DNA of 64,000 bases, from contig NC_135071.1 in the NCBI RefSeq assembly GCF_051401765.1, forward strand, positions 4,442,961 through 4,506,960. The letters run 5' to 3'. A model generated the notes under the pieces. That model was given only the letters and a program-made list of their open reading frames with translations, was not told the DNA's origin and ran no database searches. Both the position numbers and the translations under genes were made by a program. This DNA is from Calliopsis andreniformis (lineage: Eukaryota; Arthropoda; Insecta; Hymenoptera; Andrenidae). Positions 33,838-45,225 of the stretch are shown here, in pieces (the first letter of the stretch is position 1; every line of letters begins with the position of its first letter).

Positions 33838-35738
33838 ACTTGGAGGGTTTATCTGGTAAAAGTATGAGAATAAATGTAACAACGAAAAAAGTTGTCTGAC
33901 TGCTTACACGAACATCAGAAGGTCACTACATGTTCAGTGTGATAAAAAGCAAGACTCGGGTCGCACGATGTAGAGATCGAAGTAATTAAAGGCGAAAGGT
34001 CCCAACCGCTTGCGTGACATAGCCTCGAAGTGCAGACTTTTTCCTCCGTATGGCGAATCGATTTTATCATACCGGCAGTGCTTTGCCTCCGGCAACCCGA
34101 GAGCATACCAGAAGGACGCGATCGCGCTGTACGGAGGAAATCGTAGAGGCCATTGAAGAAGATGCCACCGTCAGTATACGTGATCTCAGCCCACAATTTG
34201 AGTAAGTATAATTAAGAAATTAACAATTAGAATAAATAAATAAAGAAATAACATTTCATGGTGCTAATTGAAGGTGACCTTTTACTTTGTTTCAGTGTGA
34301 GCAGATCGACGGTACACTGGATGTTAAAAGATCAGAAGTTGCACCCGTACAAATACGTACGGGTGCACAATTTACGCCCCACAGATTTTGTCCAACGAAT
34401 GGACTATTCTACGTGGCTGTTGGGGCCAATTCGCCGGAATCCGTCGTTCCACACACGCATATTGTGGACCGACGAAGCACTCTTCACCGAAGAAGAGTGC
34501 TTCAATGCCCACAATAGCCACGTGTGGAACGACGTGAATCTACACGCGACTAGCGTAAGCAACACACAGGTCCGGTGGTCCATTAATGCATGGGCCGAGA
34601 TTTGTGGTGGTAGGATCATCGGGCCTTATCTTTTACCTGATAGGCTCGATGGGGGCGCGTATTTGGCGTTCCTACAACACGTTCTATCGGGTCTCTTGGA
34701 GGATATTCCACTAGAGGACCGGAAGAATATGTATTTTCAACAAGATGGAGCGCCACCCCACTATCACTCAACAGTCCGGGTCCATCTTAGTGAAACCTTT
34801 CAGGAAAGGTGGATTGGACGCACCGGACCTGTCATATAGCCCCCACGGTCACCAGATATCAATCCGTCAAAATCGTTACTTGCCGTGGAGATTTTAATCC
34901 TGAAGTGATAAGTGTTGCTGACTGTGGATTCTGTAAACGCGAAGTGAATTTGTGTACAAGATTACCTGCGCTTCGAAGCATCCCCCAACATGCTTGGCTA
35001 TTGACCCCGAGGGACCAGAGTTCAAGCAGCAGGTGAATTCTTCGTAAGTTTCATCGATCAAAATTCAATGACAACCTTCTTCTCTCTCATTTCTTATGTT
35101 CTACAACTTTGTTAATTAATTTAGAAATCTGAGAAAATTCCACAACATTTGTCCCGGTAGCTAAGGTGTCCCTGATTTTTCTCACAATTTTTTATCCAAT
35201 TGTTTAGGAAAAATTAACACTAACATTCCTTTTTTGCTTTTTTTTATTTTTTATGAGTTGGCTAATAATTTAAAAACCTGAGAAAATTCCACAATATATG
35301 TCGCGATAGCCAGCGTGTCTCTGATTTTTTTTCATACTTTTTCACCCAATAGTTTAGAAGAAATTGGACAATAACGTAAAGATCTTGAGTTTCTTGTATA
35401 AGCCTCGAGCACGGTGAGTAGCAGACGCTCTGCGTAGCTTGTGCCCTGTCGCTGGTCAGGTGGTAATATCTTAGAAACTATTTGAAAAATGGTACATACT
35501 TTAATGTTTGCTGAATTCGTCTTGAAACATACTATCTATTGATGAAACAAAAAATAGATAATCCCATTAAAAAAACCAAACTTAACTTTCATATCTCTGT
35601 AAACAATAATGATAAAAAAAAATTGTTACGGCCAATAAATCAGTCCCCTCTTGCCATTCAATTTCATATAAAAACTTTTTTCCTATCTTTAATAAGTTAC
35701 CAAATAATCGACTGTCCAGGATTTCGTGAGACATACTG
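33838..35738 (+). mobile_element. Chimeric DUF4817-type/foldback transposon inserted in the gypsy element
   Basis: 33838-35455 matches the core and right arm of the element at 53373-56036 (GGAGGGTTTAT, GGTCACTACATG, CAGGTGAATTCTTC, CTTGAGTTTCTTGTA, GCTTGTGCCCTGTC). From ~35461 it switches to the right arm of the 10969-12074 foldback family and ends CATACTG followed by TA at 35739. The left arm is missing. A ~190-bp segment is imperfectly doubled around 35110-35390. Confidence 0.82.
34050..34875 (+). pseudogene. IS630/Tc1-type transposase (DUF4817-associated), with intron
   Basis: A cut-and-paste transposase with a DDE/DDD core. Exon 1 (34050-34201) encodes an Arg-rich linker and helix-turn-helix part (EEIVEAIEEDATVSIRDLS). 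A 94-bp intron (34202-34295, GTAAGT...TTTCAG) follows; exon 2 joins in phase at VSRSTVHWMLKDQKLHPY. Catalytic regions are LWTDEALF, YFQQDGAPPHYHS and RSPDINP, with 36 residues between the last two Asp. The amino-terminal DUF4817 domain is absent here but is seen in the copy at 54822. A TAG at 34837-34839 replaces the usual Trp just before the third Asp, and homology ends soon after, so the C-terminus is lost. The frame is otherwise open. Confidence 0.83.
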
Positions 35739-35971
35739 TATATAGTTGATTATAGTTACAATAATATATGGGGTATTCCATAGAATTGGTCGAGGGTGTT
35801 TGTTCCCTACTAAATGTTCTAAACTTTTGTTCCGTATTTTGTTCGGTTTTTTCGCTGTTTGCAGTATCGGAATTACATTATGTGTTTCTTTTTATTTTTC
35901 GGCAGGTTATGTTTGTGTAGAGTGTAAAAATGCATAGTCCGATTATTACCATTCCGGTTGCTGAAGATGTG
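35739..35971. other. Region between env stop and inserted transposon
   Basis: Gypsy-element 3' DNA between env and the inserted transposon. No recognisable motif. Confidence 0.45.
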
Positions 35972-37600
35972 ATTAAGCCGTAATGGTGGTTTTCTCTAGG
36001 TTTTTCTCTAGTTCGGTTAGTTTCTGGTCTAGTTTGTTTAATTCTTCCGGATGTTTGACTATTTTTTTGAGTTTGGGAGTGACATCTTGGGGGTCGAAAA
36101 TGTTTTGTGGTGGTTTTATGTGAGCTATAGTCAAATTGTAATTAGGTAAGTAGTCTCGTATCTGCTCGGTACCGTATTGTTTGCCTATTTCTATTCTGAA
36201 TTCTGCGGCTGTGATCGTACATTTATTTTTTATTGTTATTATACCAGAATCTTTAATGCTATATATTTTTGTACTTTCGTCGTTACAGGTTATCGCTAAT
36301 TGGGTTGGTTTCGGTGCAACGTAGATCCATGTTCCCGGGTGTTGTAATTCTATTATCATTGTGTAATTTAGTGTTGTGACGTGTGCGTTACAATTTTTGG
36401 GATGTTTTGTTCGTTGTGTATATAATTGAATTTCGCAGGGTCTGTATGGTATCGCTTTAAATATGGTGTGGATGGATGCGCAGATGTATAAGTCGTTTAT
36501 TATCTTACATGCGTTTAGGTCGTTTTCGTCGAGTCGTATGCATTCTTGTACTGAGGTGTCGAGAGTTACGTATGTATTTCGTGGTTCGATGAAGGCGTAC
36601 AGTGATTCGTTTATTTTGCTTGGTACGTAGTGTACTTTGCTTAGTTTAAATTTCTTTGTGTTTAATAGTGGTATTTCTAATACTATGTGGATGGTTTTTA
36701 TGTTCGCGAATGCTGAGAGTGTTATAAATTTGTAAAGGAGGTGCATGTTATTCAAGTTAATAGCGATCGGGAAGTTCAGTCCTTGTGGTATTGCTGACGT
36801 GAGGTATGCGACAATGTCTGATGGCGTTAATATTTGCAGGTTTAGGATGCGTTTTTGTATGTCTAAGATAAAACCTAATAAATTGTGTGTGTCTTGTAGT
36901 AGTGTTTCGGCAACGTTTGTGATTATCATGAGTTTTTCGTCTATTGTCTCTCGAAAATTGGGAATTGGCGTATTGTTGTACTAGGTATTGGATTTGTCTT
37001 GTTGCGTTTAGTAATGTCATTTCGTTTTGGTGTACGTTATGTCTCGTTTCGTTCAGTAGGTCTGTGTTAGTTTTTATAATTTGTATTTGTTCTTTGATCG
37101 AAGTTTTTAATGTGTTACTTTGGGTTTTTAGTGCTTGTAATTGGTTGTGGATCTTTTTTCTGTCTTTCAAATCCATGAAGCCGAAAAGGGATTCGCCTAT
37201 GTAACCGATTCCGTCGAATAGTCCGCGGCGGCGCTTAGCGTATGTGTCTATGATGTGCTGGATATGTGTGAGTAGTTTGGCGGTTTCGTCTAATTTAGTC
37301 TGGATATTGTTAGTAAAGGTTTTACAAAAATTTTGGCAGTTGAGCGTGTTTGGGGTTTTACATTATTCTATGACGTCGTAAAGCGCTTCTTGAAGTGTTT
37401 CTTCGCGTCGGTAGGTATGGGTAATGTTTAGGCGTGGTACAAGTTTCCATGAGTCCTGATAGGTTTCTAAGTCGTCTAATGTTTCAAAATATATGCCTGA
37501 GCGGTGTTAGAATTCCTGTATCGTAAAGTTTTTTCCGATGGCTGACCCTCGATTTGATTGTATTTGTATACATAGAACGATTAATCTGAAAAATACATAC
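35972..37600 (-). pseudogene. env: Errantivirus-type envelope (baculovirus-F-like) relic
   Basis: An envelope-like glycoprotein that in active errantiviruses mediates membrane fusion. From the amino side: a Cys-containing ectodomain segment (FETLDDLETYQDSWKLV near 37490-37440), a basic RRRG cleavage-like site near 37230 followed by a Gly/Phe-rich fusion-peptide-like segment, a coiled region (KDRKKIHNQLQALKTQSNTL), then ~318 clean codons (36929-35973) with CNAHVTTLNY-type Cys residues. A TAA near 37365, a stop near 37500 and a frameshift around 36930-36960 break it. A terminal membrane anchor is not obvious: the clean frame ends in a charged Lys/Glu-rich tail, so the C-terminal part may be lost. 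It is non-functional as it stands. Confidence 0.8.
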
Positions 37601-38204
37601 TATGTGTTTGTTTCGTTCGTAGCTTTCTTTGCAGAGTTTCATGTTGCGTTTGAGGTATGCTATGCTATTATTTGATTAGTTTCTCCATACGAAAGCTACT
37701 TTGTCTATGTAATCTTAGGCAGAGCAAGATGTTGGGGGTATACTGGTCTCGATTTCGTTCTGGGCGTTTCTTCGGTCTCTGGACGGTTGAGAGTGGTGTC
37801 TGAATCCCTATTTTAGTTAAAATGGCAGCTCGTATGCTCCGTAGGCTTAATCTGTTTGAGTTAATCGAGTGTTCTCGCAAAAAGGTCACGGAATATTATG
37901 TACGTATTGTACTGTTGTTTCTGAGTGTTTAGTGTGTTGTATTATTGTGTGTGATAGTTAAAGGTTTTCTTTCCTTAGGAGAACTTGTATTCACCGATGG
38001 AGGGTTACATGTCCCTTCAATATCGTGTATCCATACACCAGATTCGGGCCTGTCGGCGGCGGTATCGTGAGGAAGAAGAGGAGTGGTTGGGAAACAGTGA
38101 CGCCTGGGATCTCCGGCGGTTGTTTGGACTAGAGCCCGTTCCTTGGGATATCCCCTGGCCGTCTCAATAAACAGTTTTCATTTTTCTTCATTTGAAATTG
38201 TTTT

Positions 38205-41190
38205 GTGTGTATGTCTCTCCTATCTTTTCCCCATTCTATAAAGTGCTTTAAACGGTTCGCGTGTACTTTTAGTGATCGTCGCCCTTTTGAGATTGTATAG
38301 TTACTATTGCCGTGTGGTTTTTGTATTTTGTATAGTCCTATCTACGAAGGGGTTAGTTTCTTTGATTGTCCACGTCTTAGCGTCTCGTCGCGTAGTAGTA
38401 CTAGGTCGCCTTGTTTGAATGTTGCTTTAATGAATTTGGTTAGTAGGTCCTGGAAGGTTAGTATGTATTAGTTTCGTCTGTTTATCTCAGGCAGTGGGCC
38501 TACTATGTCCAGGGCGCATTTCTCAAATGGTTCCGTGGAGGTATCGGTGATAACTATAGGGGTTTTTATGATATGGGTTACTTTGTTCTTCTGGCATTTT
38601 TCGCATTTCGAGATACAGTTTTCTATGTCCTTCTTCATTCCGGGCCAAAGATGTTTTAGTTTAATGAGTTCTAATGTTCGTTTGACTCCTAAATGTCCGC
38701 CGAAGGGAGTGTCGTGGTATTCATATTGGATACGTTTCTTTTCTTCCTCTGTATATATTAGATTTTCAGTTTCTATGTCGTCTTTTTGTAAGGGCCCGTC
38801 CTTGTCGATTGTGTTATCGGCGTCGTCTATGGTTTCACTTTCGTCACGATTGTCTGTCGTTTCTTTCCTGAGTCTGCCCCGTCCCGTTTTTATCGCGAAC
38901 ATTCTGCTGAGCGGCTCTGCGGTCCTATTCGTCTTACCGCTTTTATATTCTATGATATAATCGTATTCGGCTAATTTCAATCTCCATCTCATTAGCCTCG
39001 AGCCTGGCCCCTTCACGCTAAAGAGCCGAGTGAATGGCTTGTGATCGGTTATTATAGTAAACTTGGTACCATATAAATACGGTCGGAAGTGTTGTGTTGC
39101 CCATACTATAGCTAGTAATTCCTTTTCAATGGTACTATAATTTATTCCCGCTTTGTTTAAGACTCTACTCGCGTATGCTATTGGTAGATCTTGACCAGGG
39201 TTTCCTTGAGGTAAGATCGCGCCTACTGCTTTCCCTGAAGGGTCGCTTGTCAGAACAAATGGTTTCGAGAAATCTGGATACTGTAGTAGGGGTGCTGTAA
39301 TTAGTTTTTCTTTTAAAATGTCAAAAGCTTCTTGTTCCTGTGCCTTCCATCTAAATTCTTGATCTTTCTTGAGTAATTGGGTGAGAGGTTCTGCAATCTT
39401 TGCAAAATGCTCTATGAATCTCCTATAATATCCTGCTAGGCCTAGAAATGATTATACGTCTTCGACTTTTTTGGGGGTAGGGAAATTTTTGACGACGTCT
39501 AGTTTCGAAGGGTCTGGCTTTATTCCGTCTTCCCTTATTAAATGTCCCAAATATACTGTATCCTTTCGTTAGAATTCGCATTTGTCTGGTTGTAATTTTA
39601 GTTCACTTTCGCGAATGCGGTCGAATATTAAGGCTAGACGTTCGAACTACTATATCGCCTAGGTATACAAAACATTTTAGTACTTGTAGTCCTGATAATA
39701 CCGTGTTCATTAGTCTTTGGAACGTTGCAGGCGCGTTCTTGAGTCCGAATAGCATCCGATTAAATTCAAAGTGTCCGTGGGGTGTCGAGAACGCTGTTTT
39801 TCCGCGATCCTGTTCTTTCATGGGAATTTGGTGGAAACCGGATTTTAAATCCAGGGTCGAAAAGTATTTGGCGCCGCCTAGCTGGTCAAGTACGTCTGTT
39901 ATGTTTGGTAGTGGGTGTGAGTTACATTCTGTTACTTCGTTTAGTTTGCGGAAATCTACTACTACTCGAAATTTAACTTTTCCTGACGCGTCTGCCTTTT
40001 TAGGAACTATTAGTCACGGAGCGTTCCACTGGCTAGTGCTAGGTCTGACTATTCCTTGATCGATCATTTCTTTTACTTGCTTGTTCACTTCTTCCTTTTG
40101 GGGTTTGCGGTAGTCTATACGGTTTTACATTGATTGGTTTCGTTCCCTGAACTGAAGGAATAGAGTGTTCTGCTATGGTTGTGAGTCTTAGTCTATCTCC
40201 TTCTAGGTGGAAGATATCGTTGTACCTTTCGCATAATTCTAACAAGCCGGGTTTTTCTTCTGCATTTAGGTGGTCTACACTAATATTAACGCATAAAGTT
40301 TGCATTCTCTCCCTGCCTTGCAGAAATCGCACATTGTGTAAATTGTTATGCGTCTGCGTGTCAGTGTCGACTGTTGATTCTACGTTGTTTGTAATCTCTT
40401 TTTCTAGTTCTGCCGTAGGTATGTCTACTGGGGTTTCTTCTGGGGTGGTGTTTAAGACGGGTATTAGGCACCTGCCGCCCCTGCCTATTGTTAGCACGTT
40501 TCCTATGAATACTCCTGGTTTAATGAGACGTTTGGAAACAACTCCTTCTCCTATGTCTCGGGTTTTCGCTAAGATAACTGTTTCTGATCACGGTTTTAAT
40601 ACTGCATTATCGTTGCTTCGGAGGGGAACTTCGGTTCCGTGTAATTCTAAGCATTGGTTTACTTTGATACAAGCTTTATGTTTGGTCATGAAGTCATGTC
40701 CTAAAATTCCATCTGTCTCGATGGGGAAATCGTCCCGTACTAGTCGACAAGGGTGCGTTATAATTTTATCTCCGATCTGTACGTTTAATTGTATTAGGCG
40801 CAGTGTTTTGGTTTCCATGTCAACTATACCCCGCAGGGCTACCGTTTCGTTTTCCGCGCGCACCTCGCTCAGTACTTTTCTTATCTTCATCAGTGTGATA
40901 TCGGCTGCTATGTCCACCATGTTCGCCTTTCCGTTTACTATCTCTGGCGCTTTAATCTCTAAAATGTTCCTCACAGAAGTATCAGTGCTTACGCGGTATG
41001 ACCCTACCGTCGGCTCGCTGCTCGTCCTTCGTTCGTTGCCTATCTCACGGTCACCGTACGCGCGCTTGGTTTCCTGACCTATGCTAGTTGTTTCTCGGCT
41101 CCTGACTGTGTCGACTCGGGTTGCGGGTTCGCGCCTACTGCCCGAGAATTTTCGAGAACCTCTCGAGAGGCTGCGATCATTGGCGCGTTT
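38205..41190 (-). pseudogene. pol: Gypsy-like pol: protease, RT, RNase H, integrase pieces, inactivated
   Basis: Read on minus. The protease region near 40920 reads VDIAADITLMK where aspartic proteases carry D-T/S-G, with ILGHDFM downstream. RT (40500-39600) has FRVVVDFRKLNE-type and HGHFEFNRMLFGLKNAPATF motifs; its catalytic box reads FVYLGDIVV (39645-39671) instead of YxDD, an Asp-to-Gly change. RNase H lies at about 39240-38990 (TDHKPFTRL-like, MRWRLKLAEYDY). The integrase HHCC zinc region (HLGVKRTLELIKLKHLWPG, CISKCEKCQ) is present, but the text then jumps from near LTKFIKAT (~38430) to FKQGDLVLLRDE (~38420), so the DDE core is deleted. Several frameshifts are present. None of the enzymes could work as encoded. 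Confidence 0.87.
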
Positions 41191-41194
41191 CCTC

Positions 41195-42230
41195 GCTCTG
41201 CATTCCCTAATTACGTGCCCTGTCTTTCTGCAATAATGGCAAATGGAAGCTCACTGTGATTCTCTTTTGACTTGTGTATGGGGTGTGGGGAAGCTCTGGC
41301 GCGGCATGCTGTCCTGTTCTATTGTACCTTTCGCAACGTAGCGTATTTATTCTCTCACCGGTGCTGGCGTAGCTACCGGAAAAATGATTATCGAACCTCT
41401 TGAACCCTTTTGGGGCATTGAAACCTATGGCTCTTTCTTCTTCTATGGCCGCGGCGATAGTTGCGTTAAGGGAGTCATATTTCCGAGACCTTATTATCGT
41501 CCCTAATCTCGTACTCAGCCCAAGACTAAAAACATCTAATACCCGTCGACGTACCGAATTTACTAAGACGGCGTTTACTTCACTACTGTTTTCTGGCTCG
41601 ATAGAGAATTGCGATACCTCGGCTACTAACTCTTCGACTCTCGAGGCAAATGCTCTAACACTTTCTCGATCTCTCTGACGGCATGCATGAAACTGCTTCT
41701 GCCGCACCTCTGGTACGAATTTCCATGAATAAGGCACTAGTACGGATTTGTACTCTATTTCTCTCGCGGCCTACCTTTCAATTTGGTTCCAATAACTGTA
41801 CTCGAGAAGATTTATTGCTCGTGTCGCGAAATTAAATTTGCGGCGCTTTCTTACGTGTTCAACAATTCGGAGAGTTCGTCGCAGACTTCCCTTCGAACTT
41901 ATCGACTAGCCCTAACGCGGTTGCCAAAGGCAATACTCCCGTTTCTCTTCCGGTGTTGCTAGTACCTGGCGTAGACATGTTTTGTGATTCTGTTTCCTCT
42001 GTGTCAATTAGACTAAAATCTGCTACGTGGGCAGGATACTCTAGGGTGGGCGTTATAAACGCGACTTCGGGTCTACCAGTTACACTATTGTCGGAAGCGG
42101 TGTCGAAACTCGAATCGAGCGCTGGCGCTTGTAATCGGTGTCGAGACGGCCTCGGTCCTTCTATAGACGACACCGGCTCCTTTTTTCTCAAAAAATGATT
42201 CTAGTGATCTAGATAGACTCTTTAGATTTG
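41195..42230 (-). pseudogene. gag: Gypsy-like gag with CCHC zinc knuckle
   Basis: The structural protein of the element's particle. Amino part around MSTPGTSNTGRETGVLPLAT and LVDKFEGK (42191-41880). After a frame change, a capsid-like segment follows (RQRDRESVRAFASRVEELV, LGTIIRSRKYDSLNATIAAA; 41737-41400). Near 41330 there is a degraded knuckle (CERYNRTGQH), and near 41230 a regular CHYCRKTGHVIREC knuckle in another frame just before pol. There are stops near 41840-41800 and at least two frameshifts. The start is uncertain. Confidence 0.8.
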
Positions 42231-42895
42231 GAAGTATGTACCTATGCACGCGTTCGTCCTCTATAGACATACATAGGCCGTCGCAACGATTGAAGGTTCT
42301 GGTTTACGCAGTGTCGTGTATCTATACGGTCAGACAATTACAATCATTACAATCGTTAGCTTGTTTACTCCCAGAGCTGCTCGCACGCACATTTCGTCGG
42401 CTCGGTCGGACTTCCTCTCGTACGTGAATCAGCTGTAATGACGGGGAGTAGGATGTAGATCTCAGCAAGGTCGTTGCCTCTTCGCTTATCGCGATAGCGC
42501 GTCGCGGGATGCGTTGTCCTCTCGTACGTTCATTTCTCTGATAGCAGCGTCCATTTGCCTCCTAGGTCCTTCAGTCCTTGCCGCTGCGATCCTCGGATCC
42601 GATGACCTCACAGATGGTTTGGTGTTCAGTTTTTTTATTGTCTTCTGCTAGTTCACCCGTTCGCTCTCGAGTCGGAATTACCTGGCTCTCGGTTCGTCGA
42701 CTAGATGACGGCGAGCGTCTCCACGGATTTCGTCCTACATTCGTCTAATGCTACCTCAGTAACGACGGTTGCCCCGTTTGCCTGGTGTCACCTATTCGAC
42801 GTGATGCCTTCCTAGCGTCGGTCCTCGACGCCATGGTCCTCCGACGTAGCGGTCCTTGGGAGATCCTGGACAACGACCTCCGCCGCCACAAAAAT
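42231..42895 (-). other. Gypsy-like 5' leader
   Basis: Between gag and the 5' LTR. On minus, the first bases after the LTR are ATTTTTG then TGGCGGCGGAGG; the TGG start would suit a tRNA primer site, but I cannot name the tRNA. Short frames here are not convincing. Confidence 0.5.
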
Positions 42896-43266
42896 TGTTG
42901 CGCCCCGCGTGGTGACTTCGCAGGACAAGGGACAGGATATAGCCTTAGGGTTCGCGAGCGGTTAAAGGATTGAAATACATCGGATGGTTTCAACAAAACA
43001 CCGTTTATTGCGCACAGGTACTGAACAGTTCGGGAGGTTACAGTGATCGCTTCGAACAGTTCACCGCCGTGGTTTTCCTCGACCACCTCGATTTCCAACT
43101 CCACCAACGTTTTCCGAAAGGTCGCACATTACCATATATGGTTCTGTTAGCAACAAATTTGATATGTCGATGTGGATTAGCGGAATGTGCTTACCGGAAC
43201 GCGTGCCGTTCTACAGCGTTCTCTGCTGACGCAATTATGTTACGCGGAAGGGCGTTGTCTGGAACA
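42896..43266 (-). repeat. 5' LTR of the gypsy-like element
   Basis: 371 bp; the plus strand reads TGTTGCGCC...GGAACA. Partner of 33356-33742. The ~118-bp satellite begins immediately outside it. Confidence 0.88.
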
Positions 43267-44069
43267 GCAAGTGATATAATGCACAGTTTAACATTAAAGC
43301 CGACGTTTAACGTAAAATTCGCAATATTTCATCGACCATCGGGGTTTTTCACTAACATGAATCAGAACTAGACCAAACACCGATATCAGTGCTATAGTGC
43401 GTAGTTTGGCATTAAAGTCGCCGTTTGTCGCGAAAATCGTAATATTTCATCAAACGCGGTGATATTTCACCAATATGACTCGATACTAGTCCAAACATCG
43501 ATTTCAGTGATGTAATGCTTAGGTTCAAGTTAACGGCGACGTTTATCGTGAAATTCGCAGTATTTCATCGAACTCGTGATATTTCGCTAATATGCCTAGA
43601 CACTAGACCAAACGTCGGTTTCAGATATGTAATGCGTAGTTTAACGTTAAAGTTGACGTTTGACGTGAAATTCGCAATCTATCATCGAGCTGCGTGATAT
43701 TTCACTAAAATGCCTCGAAACTAGGCCAAACATCGATTTCAGGTATATGATGCGCAGTTTAACGTTAAAGTCGACGTTTGTCGTGAAATTCGCAATATTT
43801 CATCGAGCTCCGTGATATTTCGCTAATATGCCTCGAGTCTAGGCCAAACGTCGATTTCAGGTATGTAAAGCGAAGTTTAACACTAAAGTCGACGTTTGAC
43901 ATGCAATTAGCAATATTACATCAAATGAGGCGATATTTCACATATAAGTCTCGAAACTTTCCCCAACATCGATTTGAGAGATATAGTGCGTGTTTTGACG
44001 TTAAAGTCTACGTTTGACGTGAAATTCGCCATATTACATCCAACGCGGTGATATTTCACCAGTAAGACT
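43267..44069 (+). repeat. ~118-bp satellite, first block
   Basis: About seven units, each with AACGTTAAAGTCGACGTTTG, GAAATTCGCAATATTTCATC, GGTGATATTTCACTAATATG and CAAACATCGATTTCAG. The TTAAAGTCGACG anchor repeats near 43286, 43404, 43523, 43640, 43758, 43876 and 43994. Copies differ at many positions. Confidence 0.93.
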
Positions 44070-44073
44070 CGGT

Positions 44074-44619
44074 TGTTGCGTAGCCTTCAGGGATTTTTAT
44101 TTGGACCCGGGAAGGATTCGTGCCCGTGGAGCGCTAAAGCACTCTGCTCGTAAAGAAATGAAACAAATTTAAACTCAAACTAAACTGTTGTATTTGAACC
44201 AAGGGAAAACACGTCTTATCAGTTCACAGGACTGGGACGAAGAGAGCGTACCAAAATGGTTTGTTAATTTTTGGTATCTTAGTAACAAGGAACCAATTAC
44301 ATAATTATATTATAATTAATAAACTCCAATTCGTTAAAACTATCGTCAGCATTTATCGATTTCTAGCTTTCGAGTCTTTTACATCTTGGCGCTGGAGATA
44401 ATTCCTTAGAGAAGGGGAAAAAGGTGAGATTTGAATGTTTAAATAAGTGTTTCTAAGGAGATATTGATTTATTCTTTACTGTGAAATATTCTGTAGAGTA
44501 ATGTTTATAACTGGTTTCAAGCATATAAACTTATTCCAACTTCACTTTTGACGCCTTCTCTATTACATTCAATTTGAACTTCGCGCCTTGAAGTTAGTGT
44601 CACACGTTGTCACACAACA
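44074..44619 (-). mobile_element. Solo LTR with CGGT target duplication
   Basis: The plus strand reads TGTTGCGTAG...CACACAACA, 546 bp, flanked by CGGT at 44070-44073 and 44620-44623. Satellite units continue on both sides. The sequence CCCGTGGAGCGCTAAAGCAC and its neighbours match, inverted, the end of the LTR at 62188-62761, so the sense strand is minus. It probably arose by LTR-LTR recombination. Confidence 0.92.
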
Positions 44620-44623
44620 CGGT

Positions 44624-45225
44624 ACATGTTGAAAGACCGATTTTAGTTGTATAATGCCTAGATTAACGTTAAAGTCTACGCTTGACGTGAAACTTGCCAT
44701 ATTTCATCAAACACAGTGATATTTCACTAATATGACTGGAAACTTGCACAAACATCGATTTCAGTGATATAGTGCGTAGTTGGACGTTAAAGTCGATGGT
44801 TGTCATGAAATTCGCCCTATTTTGTCAAACGCCGTGATATATCATTAATATGACTCAAAGCTAGGACAAACATCGATATCAGTGGTATAATGCACAGTTT
44901 CACGTGCGAATTTCACGCCGGTCGTCGACATTAACGAGATGCTACGCATTATATAGCTGAAATCAATGTTATGACAAGAATCGACTGATTTGGCGAAATA
45001 TCAGCGCGTTTGATGAAATATGGCGAATTTGACGTCGAACGTCGACTTTAACCAGATACTACGCATTGTATAACTGAAATCGATGTTTGGACAAGAATGG
45101 AGTTATTTTGCGAAATATCACCGCGTTTGATGAAATATTGCGAATTCGACGTCCAACATCGAGTTTAACAAGGTACTACGCATTATATCACTGAAATCGA
45201 GGTTGGGACAAGAATGCAGTCATTT
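44624..45225. repeat. ~118-bp satellite, second block with orientation switch
   Basis: Two direct units (44640-44890), then at ~44900 the array flips: later units near 44905, 45035 and 45153 are reverse complements (GTCGACTTTAACCAGATACT, TGAAATCGATGTTTGGACAAG). Confidence 0.9.

Larger units (their letters stand above)
33356..43266 (-). mobile_element. Gypsy/errantivirus-like LTR retrotransposon, defective, with nested DNA transposon
   Basis: Two direct repeats (33356-33742 and 42896-43266, both TG...CA) bracket minus-strand gag (42.2-41.2 kb), pol (41.2-38.2 kb) and env (37.6-36.0 kb), the order of env-bearing gypsy elements. A DNA-transposon composite occupies 33838-35738 between env and the 3' LTR. 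Protease and RT catalytic residues are substituted and the integrase core is deleted. No target duplication is visible; one side is satellite and the other is a different satellite. Confidence 0.88.

Noticed and set aside
38505..41077. Long plus-strand frames in the gypsy region
   Set aside because: Antisense shadows of pol on minus, rich in Ser/Phe/Leu without motifs.
44074..44619. Possible tRNA-like hairpin at GTGCCCGTGGAGCGCTAAAG
   Set aside because: Repeated as part of the LTR; no cloverleaf or A/B-box spacing found.
43267..45225. CRISPR-like array of regularly spaced repeats
   Set aside because: The whole 118-bp unit repeats with no unique spacers; eukaryotic satellite with retroelement insertions.
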